DNA from: Fragum whitleyi
Lineage: Eukaryota > Mollusca > Bivalvia > Cardiida > Cardiidae
Reading direction: 5' to 3'
NCBI GenBank assembly: GCA_948146395.1
Contig: OX411547.1
Coordinates: 28,395,114-28,459,113 of the forward strand
DNA: 64,000 nucleotides
Every line of letters begins with the position of its first letter. Position 1 is the first letter of the stretch. The translations under genes were made by a program, and so were the position numbers. This document shows positions 21,926-32,107 of the stretch, in pieces. Under the pieces are notes generated by a model. That model saw only the letters and a program-made list of their open reading frames with translations, did no database searches and was not told where the DNA came from.

Positions 21926-22028
21926 TTGAAAAGATGGATGCAACTACCAGTGTCTAGTCAGCTGATGACTAGTCCCCAATTTTATCACTGATACCACTTA
22001 AAAGTTGTTTTGCACATATTAATGGATC

Positions 22029-22075
22029 AGGGTGAAACATTTTTAACTGCATACAACTATTTTACCCTGAGCCAT
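22029..22075. repeat. Reduced type B palindrome
   Basis: AGGGTGAAACATTTTTAACTGC, a short centre, and AACTATTTTACCCTGAGCCAT. It keeps the outer arms of type B but has lost much of the core. Confidence 0.5.
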
Positions 22076-22612
22076 GGATATGTACAGGCTAACCATAACC
22101 TATTTTATCTCGTCAAAGCTGTCTGATTATTGTAAGTGCTCAAAAAGTTTGAAGTGAAAGTCATAATTTTTCTTGAACTAAGCTTAATGGTCATTCATTA
22201 TTTGCAGTCTTCATTTTATTTTGTTTATCTAAGAAAGATGTCTGCATGGATTTAATGATTCTGTCTAAAAACAAAACCATAAATCTCTGATCCAATTTGT
22301 CCCATGCTATTGTAAAGGAAGTCAAATTTCAAGAGATGAAAAGTCATTCAATTTGGTCACATCTCAAGTTTCAGAGACTGAAATTTTATGGGCATGCCTG
22401 AACTTAATATGGTACCCAATAAAAATGCACTATCAAACTTGAAATTTAATGGTTGACTTGCACCTTGATTTCCGGCATTGAAATTATAATCTTCTCAATC
22501 ATTTGTGAGTTCAGTTGGAGTCTTTTTTCTTCACATTTGGAGGCTGCAGCCTTTATAGAGAGCAAGTTGAAGGGGTCCATCCTTTTCTTCGTCAATAACA
22601 ATTCTAATATCA
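22076..22612. other. No identifiable feature
   Basis: AT-rich, nothing recognised. Confidence 0.35.
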
Positions 22613-22615
22613 TTT

Positions 22616-22807
22616 GAGCCAGTGTGTGACATTTCCAACAATTTCACTCGTGCGCTAGGTGCAAACATTAAGCAGTTTAGACAACGACACAATGCAATAA
22701 CAATTCATTGTACAATCTGACTGCCAGAAGAAGGATTAAGACCTTATCTCTTATATGGTGCAGAGAGAAGACTCTGGTCAGACTGTGCGACTGCACAGAC
22801 TGGCTCT
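22616..22807 (+). repeat. MITE family J, truncated copy
   Basis: Starts GAGCCAGTGTGTGACATTTC, keeps ACCTTATCTCTTATATGG and the internal hairpin AGACTCTGGTCAGACTGTGC / GCACAGACTGG, then stops at TGGCTC. The right-hand J sequence is missing. Confidence 0.6.
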
Positions 22808-22816
22808 TATAAATGG

Positions 22817-22935
22817 AAAATAACATTTCATGGACAGGCACTTGTAGGGGGATTTTGGGTGGTGTTTAACGAGCCTACAAGCCTTGAAGTTTTCTTCAAG
22901 TGTCATAAAAGCCTTTGAAAGCAGAAAAAGTAGAA
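22817..22935 (+). repeat. Two-copy dispersed repeat, copy 1
   Basis: Shares CATTTCAT, TTGTAGGGGG, CCTACAAGCCTTGAA and TTTTCTTCAAGTGTCATAAA (then AGCC) with 25055-25160. Function unknown; both copies are unbounded. Confidence 0.5.
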
Positions 22936-23177
22936 GTTATTACAAAATAATTTTTCATGAAATGTTTTGTTGTATGATATTGCGTGGAAGACATATTTGT
23001 CCATGTCTTTTCTCAACATAAACACAATATTTTCAAGTTTTCAACATTAATTCTTTAACAAGATTTTACCTAGGTAATTGGATCAAATTGAATGAAGCAT
23101 AAATTGTTACACCATTCTAATTGAATGGATTATGTGAGATTAACTTGCTGGATTTTAACTTGCATTGATCTCTTTCC
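22936..23177. other. No identifiable feature
   Basis: AT-rich spacer, nothing recognised. Confidence 0.3.
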
Positions 23178-23406
23178 TCCTTGTCATGCTGGATAAATTT
23201 TGGCTAAAAATTTTCATCAAAACCAAAGGGCAAAAAGCACTGAAAGTATCAACTGTAGATCAATTTTTACTTGAAAAACTAAATCTATTGACAATTCTGG
23301 TTTGAAAGTGAGAAACAGGTGATGTAGACTAACACATATGTGCAGGCTGATGTTGGTCTATAGCTCCTGCCAAAACAATAATATACCGGGTTCAGCGTGT
23401 CAAGAG
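23178..23406 (-). mobile_element. MITE family D, copy
   Basis: Left end CCTTGTCATGCTGGATAAAT, right end TTCAGCGTGTCAAGAG followed by TTAA. Internal phrases AAAAAGCACTGAAAG, GTGAGAAACAGGTGATGTAG, and a shortened ACACATATGTGCAGGCTGAT hairpin. Very similar to the nested copy at 33.03 kb. Confidence 0.75.
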
Positions 23407-23410
23407 TTAA

Positions 23411-23598
23411 TATTTAATTTGATGTAATGTGTTTTACAACAAAACTAGAGAAAAATAATTCTAAAAGCAAGGATGTGATTTAACCATAACCAGATAACAA
23501 AATTTTAGGAGAAATTGCATTTTTTCTTAAGAAATTGCTTTTAACAAGCAATATATGTGGGCGCTTTCTTCATTTGCCACAATGTTATCCAAATTTGT
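23411..23598. repeat. Degenerate hairpin related to family C centre
   Basis: AGGAGAAATTGCATTTTTTC, AAGAAATTGCTTTTAACAAG, and CTTTCTTCATTTGCCACAA resemble the 8.91-kb hairpin, decayed. Confidence 0.35.
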
Positions 23599-24092
23599 AC
23601 CCCCTATCGCTACAAAGTAGATGGGGTATATTGGTTTTATTTATCCCCCCACCTACAAAGTAGAGGGGGCAAATTGGTTTTAGTAATTCCCCCCCCCCAC
23701 CTACAAAGTAGAGGGGGCAAATTGGTTTTATTTATCCCCCCCCCCCTACAAAGTAGAGGGGGCATATTGGTTTTATTTATCCCCCCCACCTTCAAAGTAG
23801 AGGGGACATATTGGTTTTATTTATTCCCCCCACCTACAAAGTAGAGGGGGCATATTGGTTTTACTATATCTGTCAGACCCTATGGTTCTATCTGTCCTTC
23901 AGCTGTAGACCATTTTTGTTGCCTCAAGAACAAAGAGACCTAGAATTATGAAACTTTGCACAATTATTGCCCATGACCCAGGGAGGTGCCCTTTTTGGGT
24001 AATAAAGGTCACAATTGAACTTTGTCTGAAAATGGCTATCAGAACTTGGAAAAAGCACCATCGGGGGGGGGGGGGGGGGGGGGGGGGGGGGA
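23599..24092 (+). repeat. C-rich fold-back array, about 6 units, and poly-G tract
   Basis: About six units of roughly 45-62 bp each carry CCCCCCACCTACAAAGTAGA then GGGGGCATATTGGTTTTA. This is the fold-back head of a pearl-like element repeated in tandem. Downstream sequence (CCTAGAATTATGAAACTTTG) matches 1.69 kb. A run of about 28 G lies at 24064-24091. The 95-aa and 83-aa frames here (P- or L-rich) are products of these low-complexity tracts. Confidence 0.7.
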
Positions 24093-24236
24093 TTAGTCCG
24101 CTGTGAGACAGATCCAGTTTCTGCAGGGGTGAATAAGTGGGTTGATGTTAGAAATCCATAAACTGCCCTTCTCATACTAGTGTAGCCGGGATGTGTATAA
24201 GGGGTGTTTGTACTGCCTTGCCGTACAAGCTAGCTT

Positions 24237-24302
24237 TTATAGCGACGTGGTAGAGCATTCGCTTTGGGATGTAGAGGTCCCGGGTTCGAATCCCAATGGA
24301 GT
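24237..24302 (+). pseudogene. tRNA-Pro-like pseudogene or SINE head
   Basis: TAGCGACGTGGTAGAGCATT (A-box-like), CGCTTTGGGATG (anticodon loop with TGG, as in tRNA-Pro), AGGTCCCGGGTTCGAATCCC (B box GGTTCGAATCC) and TGGAGTC as a 3-prime acceptor strand. The 5-prime acceptor strand does not pair with TGGAGTC and the anticodon stem is broken, so it is not an intact tRNA gene. It has no SINE-A body downstream. Confidence 0.55.
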
Positions 24303-24896
24303 CGAATATTTATTTGCGGGTTACACTAGCTAATTTTATGAATGTTTCACACTTTAAAGCTCTTGAAGCTTGTTTTACTTACCACGAAAGAATTCATCGT
24401 TAGTCAATATCAAATATTGTACCTTATGTTTTCATTCATTGTTAGATTCTGCCTTGCAATATCTTGTTGGAATCCTCTTTAGAATATAATACCAATGGAT
24501 AAAGCATGGCAGAATTCCATATTTAGTTACTACTGTAAGGGCAACTTTAATTTTTCGACTGACAGAAAAAATGTTTGTAAGATGTTTGGTAAACAGGCCC
24601 CTGGTCATCCTAAACACGGGGCTGGTTAAGGGGTAATCAGGGATAATCCTGTTGACTTCTGGTAAGTGTTGTTGATCTGTCTGTCTGAAAAAATATTACA
24701 CACACTGGCAATTAAATCATTATATCTTTTATCCTGTACTTATAGAAATCTATATTATTATTGAAAATATTTTTACGAATGAATAAAAACATGATTAACA
24801 ACCAGAAAACATGAGCATGTCTGTGCATCAGTCTGTTCATTTCTGGAGTATTGACCTATGCTCTGTAGCCTCAATAAATAAAGTCGTTATAATTAT
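24303..24896. other. No identifiable feature
   Basis: AT-rich. A 61-aa minus frame at 24432-24617 has no signature. Nothing else recognised. Confidence 0.35.
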
Positions 24897-24990
24897 ACCC
24901 CCCCCCCCCCCTCCCCCAAAACTATGTTTGGGGGGTACATAGTCAGATTGTCGGTCTATCCCTCTGTAGCAGATATGATCAGTATCAGGC
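24897..24990 (+). repeat. C-rich fold-back, truncated pearl-like 5-prime end
   Basis: TATACCCCCCCC... CTCCCCCAAAACTATG / TTTGGGGGGTACATAGTC, then GTCGGTCTATCCCTCTG. Same fold-back plus degenerate CTGT arrangement as other element starts, with no cores. Confidence 0.5.
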
Positions 24991-25054
24991 AGAGATATGC
25001 AAGGCCTATTTTGGCCTACATTGACTTTTTAAGAGTTATGGACCTTTGATGGAA

Positions 25055-25160
25055 CATGGCATTTCATTATAGTCAGTCATTTGTAGGGGGAAAATAGAAC
25101 CTATAAGCCTTGAAATTTTCTTCAAGTGTCATAAAAGCCATCAATAGCAGAAATCTCAGA
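25055..25160 (+). repeat. Two-copy dispersed repeat, copy 2
   Basis: Matches 22817-22935 across GGCATTTCAT, TTTGTAGGGGGAAAAT, CCTATAAGCCTTGAAATTTT and CTTCAAGTGTCATAAAAGCC. Unknown nature. Confidence 0.5.
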
Positions 25161-25170
25161 AAACTCAATT

Positions 25171-25364
25171 AAAGAACTTAACTTCAAGAACTAGTTCTTG
25201 ATTTCTGAAACTAGTTCTTGAATTTAAGTTCTAGAAATTGAGTTCAAGAACTAGTTCTAGAAGTTCATGGCTAGTTCTTGAACCAGTTCCAGAATGAATT
25301 TCATGAAATGTCATTTAAATATTCTAGATCTTTCAAGAACAAGTTCTTGAACTTTTTGCTGGGG
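25171..25364. mobile_element. Family H palindrome-rich element, copy 2
   Basis: Dense AGTTCAAGAACTAGTTCT and TTCTAGAA variants, ending GTTCTTGAACTTTTTGCTGG. Left end is diffuse. Confidence 0.65.
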
Positions 25365-25639
25365 AATGAAACTGAAATCTATTTCTGTCGTTTAGTACAA
25401 GGAGTACTTTGTTAAATCAAGGGTTAAGAAAATAAAAACAAATTAAAGGCAGTTGACTAAGCAAGATAAATATATTCTGTAAGGTACCGGTAGTGGCTTT
25501 TACTTAATCCAAACATGAACTTTACAATGACAACAACAACAAAAGAAATGTCTTTCTAAGCTGACACTCTGTGTTTTTCTTTGGACTTAACATTAGTCCT
25601 TTTGCTGATTCTTTAAAGGCTTTCCTTTATTTTTGCCTG
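25365..25639. other. No identifiable feature
   Basis: AT-rich spacer, nothing recognised. Confidence 0.3.
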
Positions 25640-25860
25640 ACTGTAGACTTGAAGCAGAGGTTCTGATAAGAGGGGGTATTTCCAGTCTAAAATCTTTATT
25701 TTTAATTAATACCCTATAATGTGGGTACTCATTGGAATCATCTCGATGAGAGGATTCTAGTGATTACCCACAATATAGGATTTGTACAAGTATTTTTGAA
25801 ATAATTTGATTTGAAATTGAAAATATTCGCTCGATCTGTAGCTCTGTTAAAGGTTGAAAA
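25640..25860. repeat. Inverted-repeat element, family P, copy 2
   Basis: GATAAGAGGGGGTATTTCCA and AGTCTAAAATCTTT lead to TGTGGGTACTCATT, a centre AATCATCTCGATGAGAGGATT, then GATTACCCACAATATAGGA and a GATCTGTAGCTCTG end. It is the reverse orientation of copy 1 at 717. Confidence 0.55.
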
Positions 25861-25913
25861 GTCTAGACACTTTCCGTATGGACTCAATAAAATGGTGCTG
25901 GTGTAATTCTAAA

Positions 25914-26148
25914 ACCCCACAAATCATGCTGAAACTTTTTATGCAAAATGGCATTGAATCAAAGGTCTGAAAGTACTGCATGTATGCAGTGGTAAGAATA
26001 TTTTGAGTATAAAATTTTTGAATTTTTTCTGGTTTAAAAGGGAAAATCAGGTGGTATACACTAAGATCAGACTGCACATATGTGCAGGCTGATCTTTGTT
26101 TATACCTTTTGCTAAATAAGGAATGTTTCAGATGTAGCACAACAAGGG
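25914..26148 (-). mobile_element. MITE family D, copy
   Basis: Left CCACAAATCATGCTGAAAC, right CACAACAAGGG followed by TTAA (26149-26152). The diagnostic hairpin ACTAAGATCAGACTGCACAT / ATGTGCAGGCTGATCTTTGT is intact. The 97-aa minus frame across it is a by-product. Confidence 0.7.
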
Positions 26149-26152
26149 TTAA

Positions 26153-26760
26153 TGCATAAGTTTTATTTTAAATCTGAAAATGCAAATTTTTGATAAGTGA
26201 TCAAAACATAATAGCTATAGCTTCAGATAAACAATTTGGTAACCCAGCACTGAAATTCAAGATTAAAAGTTGCAAGTTACATTTCAAATTTTATCAATTA
26301 GAAAATTTTATTACAGATTTTACTATTATTTTTCAGATCAAGTATGAATTAACCAAAGATTTCCATAAAAGAAAAAAGGATTTGGACTAAAAAGGTAAAG
26401 GCTGGAAAACTGTCATTTCAGGGATTATTGTTATAAAGCAATATTTTTTCTCTGGCTTTGGTTAATAGTCAGGTGTTTGAAAAGACATAAGTAAAATTGA
26501 ATTTAAAATGTTTAGTATACCTAAAATATGTTTTTGTTGCCCTTGTATGTGATAAGAAGTTTATATATAGAATTAAGTGGCCGGCTAATTGATTTTGAGA
26601 TAGAAAAATTTGAATACACTAATTTTTGCTTACTTCAACAAATGAATTCTTCACTTTTTTGTGGAATCTAAAATCTGCACTGTGGAACAAAGCTCAATAC
26701 AGAGTGTAAAGTTTGAAACATCGGTTTGATATGCTTTACTGGGTAGTTCAGGTGACCATT
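26153..26760. other. No identifiable feature
   Basis: AT-rich. A 66-aa plus frame at 26190-26390 has low-complexity composition. Nothing supported. Confidence 0.35.
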
Positions 26761-26762
26761 AA

Positions 26763-26841
26763 TCGATGACTCAGTGCGTAGCAGTTGTAACTGCCTATAA
26801 ACATATATGCAATTACAACTGTTTTGTGACAAGCCATCAAT
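26763..26841. mobile_element. Palindromic element, type B
   Basis: ATCGATGACTCAGTGC, AGTTGTAACTGCCTATA / TATATGCAATTACAACTG, ACAAGCCATCAAT. Slightly decayed in the right arm. Confidence 0.7.
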
Positions 26842-27010
26842 TTCTTAGCACTCTCTCAAGCTTTATTATCTTGAACCTAGGGCTTTTGGGTTAGGCAACA
26901 TGAGCCATATTTGCTTCTGGTAAAATTTCATACACTGCAAATGTTAGACATAATTGATATTGGTATCATTTTATCTATCTGTCCATCCCTCTGTCCATCT
27001 GGCTGTCCAT
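26842..27010. other. Short spacer with CTGT-like tract
   Basis: ATCTATCTGTCCATCCCTCT and GTCCATCTGGCTGTCC at 26975-27010 are a degenerate CTGT microsatellite directly before a pearl-like element. Nothing else is seen. Confidence 0.4.
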
Positions 27011-28240
27011 TTTTAGCTCCACTGGCCGAAGGCCAGCGAGCTATTGTCATGGCGGAGTGTCCGTTGTGCGTGCGTGCGTCCGTGCGTAAACTTTTTCTTT
27101 AAACATCTTCTCCTCCAAAACAAATGGGCGGATTTTAACGAAACTTGGTAGAAATGATCCTTGGGTGGCCCCCTTCTTAAATTGTTCAAAGAATTTTGAT
27201 TGGCCCCCAAATATGGGCGTGGCATTTTTTCACTTTGAAATCTATAAAAATCTTCTCCTCCCAAACCATTGGGCCGATTTCATTGAAACTTGGCATGGAT
27301 GTTCCTTGGGTGACCCTTTACTTAAATTGTTCAAGAAATTTTGATTAGTCCATAAATATGGGCGTGGCAGGGCGGGGCTTATTTTGAGCCTGAAATCATG
27401 GAATGACATCTCCTGAACCACAGGGCCGTTTTCAATGAAACTTTAAAAGAATGTTCCTTGGTTGACCCTTTACTTAAATTGTTCAAGAAATTTTGATTGG
27501 TCCATTAATATGGGCGTGGCAGGGCGAGGCTTATTTTGAGCCCGAAATCTTTGAATGACATCTCCTCCTGAACTACTGGGCCGATTTCAATGAAACTTAA
27601 ACAGAATGTTCCTTGGGTGATCCTTTACTTAAATAGTTCAAGAAATTTTGATTGGACTAAAAATATGGGAGTGGCAGGGCGGGGCCTATTTTGAGCCTAA
27701 AATTTTCACATGACATTTTGTCTTGAACCACTTGGCTGATTTCAATGAAACTTTACCAGAATGTTCCTTGAGTGTCTCTTTTCAAAAATTATTTGCTAAA
27801 TTTTGATAGGCCTATAAATTTGGGCGTGGCAGGACGGGGCTTATATTGAGGCCAAAATCTTTGAAGGATATCTCCTCGGGAACCACTCAGCCGATTTCAA
27901 TGAAACTTTACAAGAATGTTTCTTGGGTGACTATTTACTTAAATAGTTCAAAAAATTTTGTTTGGTCCATAAATATAGGCATGTCAGGTGGGGCCTATTT
28001 TGAGCCTGAAATCTTTGATCAACATCTTCTGAACCTTATGTTTTAATAAGATTTGGGTTGTAGGTTCATTGCGATTGAGTATTTAGGTGCAATATGGACC
28101 AGAACCATTTAATCATTACTAAATAGGTCTTAGGAGATTTTGGAGTGTTAATGTATTCATTTAAAGTAAGCTTTATTTAATGAAAGTCTAAAGATTTTAA
28201 AGCCTGTGGAGCGATACAGGCCCTCTTGGGCCTCTTGTTC
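27011..28240 (+). mobile_element. Pearl-like element, GGCCGAAGGCCAGC subfamily, longest copy
   Basis: Starts TTTTAGCTCCACTGGCCGAA, GGCTATTGTCATGGCGG-type phrase and GTGCGTGCGTCCGTGCG microsatellite. About six cores of roughly 157 bp follow, near 27126, 27270, 27424, 27583, 27738 and 27892, each with CCGATTTCAATGAAACTTT-type and TTCAAGAAATTTTGATTGG phrases. It ends GCCTGTGGAGCGATACAGG and TTGGGCCTCTTGTTC. The 1.23-kb length versus 0.96 kb at 6783 reflects core number. Frames inside are repeat artefacts. Confidence 0.8.
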
Positions 28241-28569
28241 TATTCGAAATGAAAAAGTTACTTCATTGAAGTTAAATTACCTGCAGAATATGTGAAGATA
28301 GTACCCAAAATTCCTGCCCAGTGCACATAGATCTACAGACTAATGATGAAGAACATACTGATCACTCAGTGCAAAGCACTAAGCAAACAAGAAATATACC
28401 GAATTATTTCGAAAAACCATTAATAAATGTAAGATAAATGCCCTAGACCTTGGCCTATTACCTTGAACTTGGAGCTAAATATTGAAATCTATCCATAAAT
28501 GTAAGAGAATTGATCTGGACTGTAAGCTTGAATGGATGGATGGACAGAAGGATGATATATGGACAATGC
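28241..28569. other. No identifiable feature
   Basis: AT-rich, nothing recognised. Confidence 0.35.
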
Positions 28570-28571
28570 TA

Positions 28572-28737
28572 CCCCTGTGAGAAAAGTTCAAGAACTGATT
28601 CTTGAATGTTCTAGAATGTTAAATGTCAGTTAAAGAACTAGTTCATGAACTAAACCTTGAATTGTAGTTCAAAGTTTTAGAAATTCAAGAAGTTCTTGAA
28701 CTGCCATTTGACCAGTTCTTGAACTATTTCCCAGGGG
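28572..28737. mobile_element. Family H element with best-defined ends
   Basis: CCCCTGTGAGAAAAGTTCAA at the left and TTGAACTATTTCCCAGGGG at the right are terminal inverted repeats. TA flanks both ends (28570-28571 and 28738-28739). This 166-bp copy suggests family H is a TA-inserting fold-back MITE whose interior consists of AAGAACTAGTTC-type palindromes. Confidence 0.75.
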
Positions 28738-28739
28738 TA

Positions 28740-29242
28740 AACAATATTCTTTGCCTATTTGTAGGAGATTAAAAGCTGGCTATGAGTTGGTTATGTTGTT
28801 GAAACAAGTGTAAACAATGCCTAAGATTATGGTAAAGGTATTGCAGGAAATAATTTTCAAGAAAATCGGCTAATCTTGAAATAAAATAAGATTTGTCTAC
28901 GCCCTCCTGCCGAAACATGTCTTCAGCTGACTGGAAATGAACACTCATCATCGTTGATAACGATGTTTTATAGATATTTTTTGTTTCGTTACCATGGCAA
29001 TTTATAGATAAGTCTTTGAAATTTATGCAAGGTTTTTATCAAATGCCGATCTTTTGAAGAAGTTTACTGTGCCCTGCTATTTTGAGAATTGATGATAATT
29101 CCATTTACCCAGCGTGACTACTACCTCTGGAAGGAATTTTTATATCGAGATAAAAAGCTACTTCAAACATCATCAGGAAAAATGGTTACCATTTCGGCAT
29201 TGTGAGTGTTTTCCTGATAATCTAGATGCTGCTAGAAATTTA
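28740..29242. other. No identifiable feature
   Basis: Unique-looking sequence with more retained CG than average (for example CATCGTTGATAACGATG at about 28951, a short palindrome). No coding frame or RNA recognised. Confidence 0.35.
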
Positions 29243-29478
29243 CCCTTGTCAGGATGAACCTGGATTATTAATGCTTTGACAGGAGGTATAGACTAAGATC
29301 TATAGACACAATGTGCAGTCTGATCTTAGTCCATTCCACCTGATTTTCTCTTTTGATCAAAAGAGTTTAGTTAAATATTTTCAATATAAATACTGATTCA
29401 CAATCAGTGCATCTAGTGCTCTTGGCACTTTGGTTTTAATGTAAATTTATCAAAGGTTTTTATTCAGCATGACAAGGG
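29243..29478 (+). mobile_element. MITE family D, copy
   Basis: CCCTTGTCAGGATGAACC at the left, TATTCAGCATGACAAGGG followed by TTAA (29479-29482) at the right. Internal GTATAGACTAAGATCTATAG and ATGTGCAGTCTGATCTTAGT hairpin, then CACCTGATTTTCTCTTTTGA. 236 bp. Confidence 0.8.
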
Positions 29479-29496
29479 TTAAGAAAAAAAAATCAT

Positions 29497-29645
29497 TTGC
29501 AGATCCAGAGGTGGTTCGTTGGGGGGTGGGGGAAAGAGTCAAAACACTCAACACCCCCCCCCCCCTTCTTTCCCCATTGAGGTATATTTATTCCACTTTC
29601 ATGGGGAATTTGATCAAAATTATGTTATCAATGAAATCAAGAAAA
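29497..29645 (+). repeat. Dispersed repeat, family S (GCAGATCCAGAGG)
   Basis: GCAGATCCAGAGGTGG, a G-rich run, AACACCCCCCCCCCC, then TTTGATCAAAATTATGTTA. The same order occurs at 42.19, 62.63 and 63.06 kb. The 111-aa frame over it is an artefact. Confidence 0.55.
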
Positions 29646-29662
29646 AAAATGTTTCACAAGTC

Positions 29663-29738
29663 AATTGCTCAGCGCAAAACAGTTTTAACTCCCTTTAACT
29701 ATATAGGGAGTTACAACTGTTTGGCGCTGAGCCATCAA
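29663..29738. mobile_element. Palindromic element, type B
   Basis: ATTGCTCAGCGCAAAACAG, TTTTAACTCCC / GGGAGTTACAACTG, TTTGGCGCTGAGCCATC. The core TCCC/GGGA replaces the usual TGCC/GGCA on both arms, a compensated double change. Confidence 0.8.
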
Positions 29739-30239
29739 AATCTTAAAAAAGACGACTGTTTGACTCTAATGCAATTCTTCAAAAGTCTGTACATTGGATT
29801 GTGATTGTGAAGAAAATTAGAATCTGCAAAGGAAAAATCTTATCAAATGATTTAGGAAAAAAGGTTATCTATTTAGAAGTGCCAAAAAATCGTGAGAAAA
29901 CATACAAATATGACAATTTTCTAGTATCTGCTTCAGAAAATGTTGAATGATAATAGATCTTTAAATGACATAATTGGTTGAGTCCCGTTATAAACTTTTT
30001 CTAAATTGTGTTAAAGTATGTCTTATTATGTTTTCAATATTGTACTTTCAATTTTTAAACAGATTCTTTACATATCTGCTTTGAAATGTTACAATCAGGA
30101 AAATGATTGAAAAATTATGAAAATTCTTAAAATCAATTTAGGAAATTGATCAATAGATTTTTGCCGTTGGAATGGAAGTGTACTCAGCCAATCAGTTCTG
30201 GGTAATACTTAAAGCTATTACCCCTTATCATACTGAATA
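29739..30239. other. No identifiable feature
   Basis: AT-rich, nothing recognised. Confidence 0.35.
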
Positions 30240-30350
30240 CAAAAGGTGAAATCAGGTGGTATTATAAAAGATGAAACTGCACTTTTGTACAAGGCTGATG
30301 ATTGTCTATACCTTCTGCCAAAGCAGGAATATTCTAAGTTCAGAAAGACA
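30240..30350 (-). repeat. Partial family D copy
   Basis: AAATCAGGTGGTAT, AACTGCACTTTTGTACAAGG, CTGATGATTGTCTATACC and GCCAAAGCAGGAATATTCT are the hairpin and right side of D. The terminal repeat is lost. Confidence 0.5.
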
Positions 30351-30784
30351 GTATTGCAAAAAGGATTGTAAATGGACTGAAATCAATGATTGACCAATGC
30401 ACAGACATGCAGTCTGATATTGTCCTTCATTGCCTGTTTTCTATCTAATTGTTAGGGAAAAATGAAACAAATTGGTTTGAATCATGGTCTCTAAATTTGC
30501 AATATTAATTCATCAGGATAATTTAAAGGTTCATTGGAAAAATGTTGGATTTTTTTTTTTTTTACGACATCTGAAATTCAGACTTATTGAACTTAATTAC
30601 AATTGATACTTTATTTCAATTAACTAGTTTGAAAACAAAAAAAATCATGTAATACCGGTCTAATTATAAGTACATTTAAAATTAATTAATGAATAAAATA
30701 CAGGTTTAAAATTCATGGTGATATTTACAATATCTAGTTAATAAAGAAAGCTTTGTTGTGCATCATCAAATAACATTCACTTTG
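30351..30784. other. No gene seen; D-like trace
   Basis: About 30395-30425 ATGCACAGACATGCAGTCTG is a further decayed D hairpin. Otherwise AT-rich sequence. Confidence 0.35.
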
Positions 30785-30867
30785 TCAATATCTCAACAGA
30801 AAAAAAATGTAGCTGCCTATATGTTTATAGGCAGTTACAACTGTTTTGTGCTGAGCCAGCAATATTT
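30785..30867. mobile_element. Palindromic element, type B
   Basis: AGCTGCCTATATG / TTTATAGGCAGTTACAACTG, GTGCTGAGCCAGCAATATT. The right arm is intact; the left outer arm is decayed to an A run. Confidence 0.65.
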
Positions 30868-31054
30868 GATTCTCTTTTTGTCATACATACCAATTTATTC
30901 TTATTTTTACTCACAGAATATAGAATTGCATGATATATTCTTATTTTTTTTCTCTCATTTACTCACACTGTTTTCATATTCATGTGTCAGTCTATAAAAT
31001 AGTGATAAAGGTAATCATGATCCTGCGTTATTGATTTGACAGATTAGAGAACTC

Positions 31055-31480
31055 ATATAGTGGGCGGAGCTAACTGGTCTAGTGGCTGTCAGTCACTGAC
31101 GACCAATAGACGGCAATACTGGATTATAACTACTACTGATAGTAAATACACCTGGCCGGGCTATAATAGGGTCGTTGGAATTACCTGTTAAATTGGTTAA
31201 AATTTCGTTGAAATTGGATGAAAATTTTTGGTGATTTATTTGGATGTTGAAAACCTAAAGATATATTGAGTGATGTTGTGAATCATTTCTTCACAATTTA
31301 CTTTGGATTATACTTGGTCTTCAAAGTGAGAGCAATAGTTTTGGATTTACTTTTAGTGAATGTATTTAATTAAAGATATATAAATCACATTTATATTTGC
31401 ACAATATTCTATTATAACATTATATAATCTGGATATAATTGTGGTGAAGTTTGGAAATTATTTATCTTTATTGGTAAGTC
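31055..31480 (+). promoter_or_regulatory. Candidate promoter and non-coding first exon
   Basis: In + order: GGGCGG (31062-31067, GC-box-like), CCAAT (31102-31106), CTATAATAGG (31161-31170, TATA-like), then a stretch with no long frame ending in TTG|GTAAGT (GT at 31474), a strong 5-prime splice-donor match. The layout fits a polymerase II promoter plus a 5-prime UTR exon. No single element is decisive, chance matches are expected in 64 kb, and no downstream exon could be tied to it. Confidence 0.2.
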
Positions 31481-31774
31481 TTTATTCATATGATTTCTGT
31501 TTAAAGTATAACATTACATTGTAACATTTTAGAAGAAACTATTTAAGAAATCATCTTTTAGACTCTTTTGGATAATCTTATAATTTTCTATTAAACTACT
31601 TACAAAACAAATTCAAAACTAAAGAATTTTTAGGGTTATATAAGTTTTAAACGTGCAGAGACACTTTTTAGTTAGAGGCTCCAGAAAAATTTCTGAAAAC
31701 ATTTTTTGAAAAGGACAAATTGTATTATTTTTAATTTCTCCTTTCCATTACATTTCCTTCTCTTTAAAAAGGTT
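31481..31774. other. No identifiable feature
   Basis: AT-rich; if 31055-31480 is a first exon this would be intron. Nothing recognised. Confidence 0.3.
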
Positions 31775-31870
31775 CATTTCCATTTAAAGAGAAAAAATCT
31801 GGACAATGAAGAAATTGCTTGTAGCAAGCAATTTCTTTATTTTCTACAAAGTTTTCTCTTTTAAAAGATT
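31775..31870. repeat. Hairpin related to family C centre
   Basis: GGACAATGAAGAAATTGCTT / AAGCAATTTCTTTATTTTCT, with outer arms TTTAAAGAGAAAAAAT and GTTTTCTCTTTTAAA. Same stem module as 8.91 kb and the C MITEs, but with different flanks and no TTAA-CCC end. Confidence 0.6.
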
Positions 31871-32107
31871 TTCTCTTTAGTGACATCAAAATTAAAGAAG
31901 GTTTAATGCAATAGAAAGACTTTATTCTCAATCATTGCTAACAACCTTCTTTGAATCAAATGTAGTGCAAATACATACTAAAAAACTTGGATTTCCTGTA
32001 ATGTTATTCTTAAACTTTGAATACCACAGCTTTCATTGGTAATGAAGTTTTTAATACAATGAAGTATATGTAATTAATATGACATGCAAAGTGAATATAG
32101 TAAAATA
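31871..32107. other. No identifiable feature
   Basis: AT-rich, nothing recognised. Confidence 0.3.

Noticed and set aside
23557..24175. Proline- and glycine-rich frames near 23.6-24.2 kb
   Set aside because: Arise from the C-rich array and the poly-G tract.
29469..29804. 111-aa frame
   Set aside because: It crosses a D element end, an S repeat and a B palindrome, so it cannot be one gene.
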